From Conidiobolus incongruus B7586 (lineage: Eukaryota > Entomophthoromycota > Entomophthoromycetes > Entomophthorales > Conidiobolaceae), in assembly GCA_000697335.1 (NCBI GenBank), contig JNEM01010839.1, positions 1 to 13,283 on the forward strand: 13,283 nucleotides of DNA. Direction: 5' to 3'. Under the pieces are notes generated by a model, which was not told where the DNA came from, made no database searches, and saw nothing but the letters and a program-made list of their open reading frames with translations. How positions within the stretch are numbered: the stretch's first letter is position 1; every line of letters begins with the position of its first letter. Shown here in pieces: positions 8,098-13,283 of the stretch. The translations under genes were made by a program, and so were the position numbers.

Positions 8098-9678
8098 TTA
8101 TTCATCGTCCAAATTTCTGTACATAATGAAGAAAATGAAGGTGAGGACACCCAAGGCAGCACATTCAGCTCCAAATAAGATTACAAAGTTGGGATGACTA
8201 GACCAAATGGCGAAGATCATACCCACAAGATTACCGAAGCAGGTCATACTGAGGTAGAGGGCCATGACCAAGGATTTGAGTTCAGGAGCGGCGTACTTGT
8301 AGGCGAATTCCAGACCAGTGGCAGAGGCGAAGATTTCGGCAATAGCGACGAGGATGTAAACAGGGATTTGCCACCAGACGGAGATGTGGTTCTTGGGATA
8401 TTCAATGGCACCTGGGGGTTTGTTCAAGTTGCTGTAGTGAGGACCGGTGGAGTACACAAAGTGTTCCAAAACGGTGGCATAGATGAAGGTGACGACACAG
8501 ATGGCATAACCAATGATGATTCTAGTGACGGGACCTAATTTGAAACCCATTCTACGGAAGAAGGGGATGACAATAGTATCGAAGATGGGGATGAAGATGA
8601 TCAAAGCGATGTTAGCAGCAACAACCAATTGCTCAGATCCTAACCATTCGGGACCTTCCATATTCAAACCGGTGTTGATAAAGTTATCGAAGATGTAGTA
8701 GTAAAGAGCCCAGAAACCGATGTAGAAGGGGAAAATCTTACATCCTTTCATGGTTCGCTTCAAGTCTTCAACATATTGATCATCCCATTCGTTAGATTTG
8801 CCCTTGGCACCATCTAAGAAGTGACTACCAGAAGGGACGGAGCGACGATGAGCAATACCCATCTTAATACAACGGAAAGCCTTGAAGAGAGGATTACCTT
8901 CGATTTCATTGACTCTATATTGATTCTTACCCAAAACAAAGATTAAAATACCGGGAACGAAAACGATGGCAGCAATACCATAAGATAAAGCAGGTCTCTT
9001 AGCGCTGCGGTAAATAATAGGAGTGACAAATTGACCCAAGAAGGAACCAACATTGATGGCCCAGTAGAAGAATTGGAATAAGCGTTCAACAGTAGCGTCG
9101 TAACTGATGAAAACCTTGGGATTTTTGGTAGGACGGTTACCAAGGGGAATTTGTTCAGCAGCGAAGGCAGAAACGTTAGCCTTAATACCACCAGTACCCC
9201 AAGCGATAAACACGAAAATGGAGACGAAGAAGCCGGCAATGGGCCAAGTACCAACTTCAAGGTTACCTTGAGTAACGTTGAGAGCAGAGCAAGAAAGAAT
9301 GACTAAACCAATGAGGTACCAAACAGCGAAACCGAAAATAGTTTTGAATTTACCGAAGAGAGAATCGGAAACGATAGCCCCGATGATGGCAGTGAAATAG
9401 GATAAGAAGTTGAAACCTCTAGAAACAGCAGAAGCACTGTTGGAGCTCAAAGCCAAGTAATCTTGACAATATAATACGAACAGCAAACTGGGGCCATAGT
9501 AAGCAAAACGTTCACAAACTTCACAAATAAAAATACATAGAAGAGTCTTGGGAAGAGGACCAGGGATAAGTTTGGCATCTTCTGGCAATTCGTAATTTTC
9601 TAAAGTGTCTTTATGACCATATTGATCAGCTTCAAGCTTATGATCAAAATCCTTCTTTTCGACTTTGAAATCAGTCAT
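8098..9678 (-). CDS. PTR2: POT/PTR2 family proton-coupled oligopeptide transporter (paralog B)
   Basis: This intronless minus-strand gene encodes a 526-residue di-/tripeptide-proton symporter, clearly paralogous to the transporter at 5391-6983 along its whole length. The acidic and Lys-rich N-terminus (about 1-40) is cytosolic; twelve membrane helices follow. The TM1 signature is complete: EVCERFAYYG with E53, E56, R57, Y60 and Y61. GTGGIK carries Lys166, FYWAINVGSFLG (204-215) is the classic POT motif, the TM6-TM7 loop holds SHFLDGAKGKS (285-295), FINTGLNM (333-340) starts TM7-TM8, and ISVWWQIPVYILVAIAEIF carries Glu448. This looks like the canonical, fully functional member of the pair, so dipeptide and tripeptide uptake is a safe assignment. 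It is shorter than yeast Ptr2 at both ends. The start is the first ATG after stops upstream and gives an N-terminus comparable to paralog A. Its promoter must fit into or beyond the 63 bp shared with the divergent small gene at 9742. Confidence 0.96.
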   Translation of the reverse strand: MTDFKVEKKDFDHKLEADQYGHKDTLENYELPEDAKLIPGPLPKTLLCIFICEVCERFAYYGPSLLFVLYCQDYLALSSNSASAVSRGFNFLSYFTAIIGAIVSDSLFGKFKTIFGFAVWYLIGLVILSCSALNVTQGNLEVGTWPIAGFFVSIFVFIAWGTGGIKANVSAFAAEQIPLGNRPTKNPKVFISYDATVERLFQFFYWAINVGSFLGQFVTPIIYRSAKRPALSYGIAAIVFVPGILIFVLGKNQYRVNEIEGNPLFKAFRCIKMGIAHRRSVPSGSHFLDGAKGKSNEWDDQYVEDLKRTMKGCKIFPFYIGFWALYYYIFDNFINTGLNMEGPEWLGSEQLVVAANIALIIFIPIFDTIVIPFFRRMGFKLGPVTRIIIGYAICVVTFIYATVLEHFVYSTGPHYSNLNKPPGAIEYPKNHISVWWQIPVYILVAIAEIFASATGLEFAYKYAAPELKSLVMALYLSMTCFGNLVGMIFAIWSSHPNFVILFGAECAALGVLTFIFFIMYRNLDDE

Positions 9679-9741
9679 ATTACCATATATTTAAGTGGAT
9701 ATAAATACAAACTTGACGTGATAAGATCAACTATTAAAAAG
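9679..9741. promoter_or_regulatory. Compact divergent promoter between transporter B and a small ORF
   Basis: Only 63 bp separate the two divergent ATGs. On the plus strand there is a TATAAATA word (9700-9707), 35 bp before the small ORF's ATG. TGACGTG (9714-9720), a bZIP/CRE-like half site, overlaps TGATAAG (9719-9725), a good GATA-factor site. For the minus-strand transporter, the same AT-rich block reads TATTTATA within about 30 bp of its ATG, so its leader would be very short or transcription would start inside the small ORF. Shared control by one GATA site is a reasonable inference. Confidence 0.45.
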
Positions 9742-9940
9742 ATGTCTAATATCAACGTCAATGAAGATATTGATGATGAGAGGTAATTGCTAATGAGTAT
9801 CATGAACTATATAAGTGCCTATATATAGAAAATTTTCTAATGGAACTGGTGAATTGGTATCACCAATGAGCCAAGTTGGACGAGAATTCATAACATCATT
9901 TCCCAACATTCAATTTACCCCAACCGAATCATCAATTTAA
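9742..9940 (+). CDS. Small two-exon hypothetical protein (50 residues)
   Basis: I do not recognise this product. Exon 1 (9742-9782) and exon 2 (9829-9940) join in frame through a 46-nt intron with a GTAATT donor, a GCTAAT branch-like word and a TATATAG acceptor, matching the intron style of the two multi-exon genes in the window. The split codon AG|A gives Arg14. The 50-residue product has an acidic N-terminus (NEDIDDE) and then a polar segment containing GTGELVSPMSQVGREF and FPNIQFTPTESSI, with no membrane helix or signal peptide. Codon content is less AT-driven than the flanking spacer, which supports coding. It diverges from transporter B with 63 bp between the ATGs. It could be a real small protein, the beginning of a longer gene with unseen exons, or a chance ORF in an antisense transcript; I rate a real gene at somewhat under even odds. 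Confidence 0.45.
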
Positions 9941-10201
9941 ATAGGAATGGAAATAATCCCCTCATTAGGAATGAATTAAATTCAACGCACTCAACCAGAT
10001 TTTCAATTTTACTTAAATCATTACAATCTACTTTTAATTTATGAAGTATATTTTGTGCTCAAGGCGTAATTCTTGGAGTGATTGGGTAACGATCACCAAG
10101 ACCTGAAGCATCACAATCGTTATAAAATTAATATAATCATTTTCTGCATGATGTAATTTATCGAAAAATACGTCATTTTCCAAAAATGTTAAGTGCTCGT
10201 G

Positions 10202-10226
10202 ATTAGCCGTTTTGTGATTGGCTAAT
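10202..10226. repeat. Short inverted repeat
   Basis: ATTAGCC (10202-10208) and GGCTAAT (10220-10226) are perfect 7-bp arms around an 11-nt spacer. It is GC-richer than its surroundings. No gene ends near enough for a clear terminator role. Confidence 0.4.
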
Positions 10227-12460
10227 TGATTCACTTTGAAAATCCCATTCCGTACAAGTTTAATGATAAAAAAGTAGTCAAGGAATTTATAAACGTTTTA
10301 CCAATTATTATATCTAAAATAAAATAAAAAAATAATTAATGTTACCTTAATATAAGTACTTAAACCTCAACCCATTTTGTATTATATTTAATAATGTTTT
10401 AAGAGCGTTGTAACATAAATTGATTAATATTACCATCATCATCAATTTTTAAATTTCCAAAATTATTTTAATCTCAAGCTAAACATTTACTATAAACTCT
10501 GAGAATCGGGACCTAAGCTCTTATCAAATTGTCAACCGATTAAGGCAAACTTCGCAGAGGTGGTATGACATATTGAGGAGCGTTATACAATATGAGAAAT
10601 TGGACTAATATGAATGATAACAAGTAAGACCTTGGACATTGAGGATCTTTTGTGTATATAAACCTTTATCATATGATATTGGAGAATTTTAAAAATTCCA
10701 TTTGGGGCTGATTTCCTAACCTTGGTGTTGATTGGTGGTATGTGTTAAAATTATGAATTTCTAGGAATTATTGTTAGTTTTGCTAATAAAATGATAACTT
10801 AGGAAGTTGAATGCTGAATGCTAAATTGCTGAATTCAGTATTAATGGCGATTTCTGGATTAATGAGAGAATTTTCAAATCACTCTAATTGATAGCCTCTA
10901 TCCATTCGCCAGACTGACATAACACTCATATCCAAAATATATTCTTTCCAAAAATTACAATAAGACTAAATTGACAGAACAAGTACTGGGTAAACTACTA
11001 AGCATGTTAAAAACTTTGTACAATTCAATTCAACCAGTGATTTCATAACATTCACACTTAATATTTAATCACATTTTATTAATACTCCCAACTAAAAGTT
11101 TTTTCGTTTCTATTAGCATAATATTCGTTTCAATTTACAATTCATTGAAATACATTTTAAATTCTAACTTTTGATTTTGTTAAATTTTGAATGGTTAATC
11201 ATTCCTTCATCCTTTTTATATCTGTAAATCTGAGTTGGAATAGAAGTGATCCGCACTGACTCATGATTCATCCTAAAGTCATGTGTTGACAGTGTGACCA
11301 CCGAGGCGATAAACAATTTCAAGATTGACCTTTATCAGTCAAAATTTTAGAACTTTAGAACCTTTTGCAAAGTCTGAATATTTAACTGACCTATTGTATC
11401 GGGTAATCCTTCTTTATTCACAGAATATGATTGGATCAATTGGGTAGTTTTTATAATTTGAGGTTGTACCTATCCATACTATAAAACTTCACCAAAATTA
11501 GTCAACTACCTCTCTGATTGGCTCTTTGGCCCATTTCGGACACTAATCGTTGGAGTCATCTGATTTAAAACGGTCAGGTGAGATTACTGATTAGAGAAAG
11601 GATTAAATCCCAATTCCCTAGCAATTCATAATATTTCAAAAGTTGTGAGAGTTTGAGGATAATTTTATCATTGACAAATTGTTCAATGTTTCTAATCAGT
11701 TTGGAAATCCTAAAATTCACGTGAACAGTTAAATTGAATTAAACCTTGTAATTGGATATTCCCTGATTTAGAATAGTTTGATAAGCTTTGTTTATTCGAA
11801 AATAAATCTTGATTTATAATATATTTTAATACTACTAGGCTACAGACATTATATTATACTTCAGGGTTTACAGAGTCGTGATTTAGTGATTAAATTGCTT
11901 TATATTATTACATATTACCAAAATATCAACATCATTGTCATTAAAAATTGAAACCAATTATTTTATATAACTTAAAAAATTCGAAAAGTACTATTCAATA
12001 ATTCCTAAAATGCCAATATTTTTAATATCATTTGATATTTAAATAATCTTTTAAATATAGATTCTATTGAAATTTAATAAAATTAATTAAAAGAAAAACT
12101 AAAATCACTATCCATAATATTGTATTTAACGCATAGAATTCTAAAATAATTTTATATCCATAATTCCCAATCATAGAAATGTCGCTACAATATGTACTAT
12201 TGTTAAGAATCTTAATCCGATGAAGCTCAGAGTATAACATCTAATAAATCTAAAATTATTAACTATGATCATGTTTAGTATTGAAAGCTATTACTATGAC
12301 AATATTATAAATATTTCTGGTTTATGAGTAACAAAAATTATGTATTACGAATATATTAAGGCAAGATGTTTTTGTTCTATTTAATAAAATATTGTAACAT
12401 TCGATATAATATCCATTTGTGGGGCAACTAAGTTATTTGAAAATTGAATTTTATTGCGAT

Positions 12461-12483
12461 TATATATATATATATATATATAT
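12461..12483. repeat. TA dinucleotide microsatellite
   Basis: Uninterrupted alternating TA for about 11.5 units, likely to vary in length between strains. Confidence 0.9.
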
Positions 12484-12697
12484 TGATATTATTTATTAAC
12501 TATAATGATTTGTTATAATGTGTTAAATGTTATATCCAAGTTGATGAGGATAATAGTTTGATAAAATAATTCTTTATATTTCAATATTTAAATTTATAAT
12601 ATTATATATTGAGTTTTTTAATATTAATATTATGAATATAATGACAATTTAATTAATAATTCATTATTAATTTTATTAAATACAAAATACAAATAAA

Positions 12698-12720
12698 TTA
12701 TATTATATTATATTATATTA
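12698..12720. repeat. TATTA pentanucleotide tandem repeat
   Basis: Four full TATTA units plus a partial unit lie in the AT-rich right arm. No functional reading is implied. Confidence 0.85.
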
Positions 12721-13080
12721 AATTTACTAATAATACATAATATTTTTAATTATAAATATTCAATATTAAAATAAAATTTAAATACTATTATTATCAATTC
12801 ACTAATTAGCTATTACAATATGATAAATTTCCTTGATAATTAAAATTATTCAATGGTATTATTTATTAATCAATGATTTAATTCAAATTTCTGAAATTTA
12901 TTTGTTTTGTATATTATAAAGGTATTTGAAGATTAATATCATAAATAGTATATATTCTTAGGTTCTTAATAATCTTTGAGTATATAATTATTTCAATGTT
13001 ATTATCTCAAAATTGAAGAAATGGGAGAATTTTAAAATAAATTATTAGTTTTAAAAAAAACTATACAAATAAATAAGAGA

Positions 13081-13103
13081 ATATATAGTTTTAAACTATA
13101 TAT
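13081..13103. repeat. 23-nt near-perfect AT palindrome
   Basis: Arms ATATATAGTTT (13081-13091) and AAACTATATAT (13093-13103) are perfect complements around one central T. It could extrude as a cruciform. Palindromes of this kind are more frequent in AT-rich DNA, so chance is possible. Confidence 0.6.
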
Positions 13104-13283
13104 ATCTATATATAATGTTTTTTTATTAAAAAATTATTTTCCAAAATATATTGTTTAATTTAATGATATTTAAAGCAAATAATTATTATTGCAAATTTTA
13201 TTTTATATTAATAGAATTTAAACTTAAATTAGTTAATAAGAATATAAAATATTTTATATCAACCTAAAAAAATAAGTTATAAA

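Larger units (their letters stand above)
9941..13283. other. 3.3 kb gene-free right arm
   Basis: No coding gene, tRNA, rRNA or snRNA could be supported on either strand. The part from about 10500 to 11900 is noticeably less AT-rich than the spacers elsewhere and contains promoter-like words: TATATAAA at 10655-10662, TGACTCA (a Gcn4/AP-1-type site) at 11257-11263, several ATTGG/CCAAT words, and a palindromic GGATTAAATCC near 11600. A hairpin with 7-bp arms lies at 10202-10226. From about 12000 rightward the sequence becomes almost pure AT with simple repeats. It may be regulatory sequence, decayed coding DNA or unannotated non-coding RNA; the sequence does not decide. Confidence 0.5.

Noticed and set aside
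8194-8698. Open frames on the plus strand inside transporter B
   Set aside because: They are antisense to a clearly conserved transporter, and their products are Gly/Asp-rich or Met/Lys-rich, as expected from reading the complement of membrane-helix codons.
8943-9260. Second minus-strand open frame of 105 codons overlapping transporter B
   Set aside because: It is another frame of the same strand within the conserved transporter, with a composition explained by its codons.
5391-9678. CUG-Ser clade yeast as the source organism
   Set aside because: CTG encodes leucine at conserved sites: Leu341 of transporter A, aligned with a TTA leucine in B, and the conserved TGLE motif of B.
10034-10234. 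66-codon minus-strand frame in the right arm
   Set aside because: It begins with ATG but overlaps a local inverted repeat, has no recognisable motif, and shows no intron or promoter context supporting a gene. It remains a weak possibility.
10590-10840. Possible multi-exon gene beginning ATGAGAAATTGG before a GTAAG donor-like site
   Set aside because: The first frame is only about 11 codons, and no acceptor within the usual 46-63 nt leads to an open, coding-like second exon.

Overview
The window looks like nuclear DNA from an AT-rich fungus. Three things point there. Two multi-exon genes carry very short introns (50 to 63 nt in both) with GTAA-type donors, TAG or CAG acceptors and CTAA/TTAAT-like branch sites. 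The genes are monocistronic and separated by strongly AT-rich spacers. Two transporters show the long TM6-TM7 loop and signature motifs of fungal PTR2 peptide permeases. CTG encodes leucine at conserved positions (Leu341 of the first transporter, and the Leu of the TGLE motif in the second), so a CUG-Ser yeast is unlikely. An early-diverging or Taphrinomycotina-like fungus fits the intron density, but I cannot fix the lineage from sequence alone.

Layout, left to right. Positions 1-971 are extremely AT-rich spacer. Positions 972-2215 (+) are a seven-exon RRP4/EXOSC2 gene, the S1/KH cap subunit of the RNA exosome. Positions 2816-3815 (+) are a five-exon gene for a 260-residue coiled-coil protein that I do not recognise. 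After a 1.6 kb spacer, 5391-6983 (+) is an intronless POT/PTR2 peptide transporter (called A here), with a TATA box, a GATA-core inverted repeat and a leader hairpin containing a two-codon upstream ORF. A 1.1 kb spacer separates it from 8098-9678 (-), a second intronless, paralogous POT transporter (B) that converges tail-to-tail on A. Only 63 bp upstream of B's ATG, a small two-exon ORF (9742-9940, +) diverges from it. The remaining 3.3 kb (9941-13283) has no gene I can support. Its middle is less AT-rich and has scattered promoter-like words, and its right edge returns to AT-rich simple sequence.

Functionally, the two transporters form a local peptide-uptake cluster, probably a tandem duplication with inversion. 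They have diverged at the peptide-contacting TM1 motif: B keeps ERFAYYG, whereas A has ERFAFAG. GATA-type sites next to both 5' ends suggest nitrogen-source control. RRP4 and the coiled-coil gene appear unrelated to that theme. No rRNA, tRNA, CRISPR array, intact transposon or viral element was seen. The most interesting points are the altered TM1 motif of A, its minimal uORF in a hairpin, and the very compact divergent promoter with a small spliced ORF beside B.
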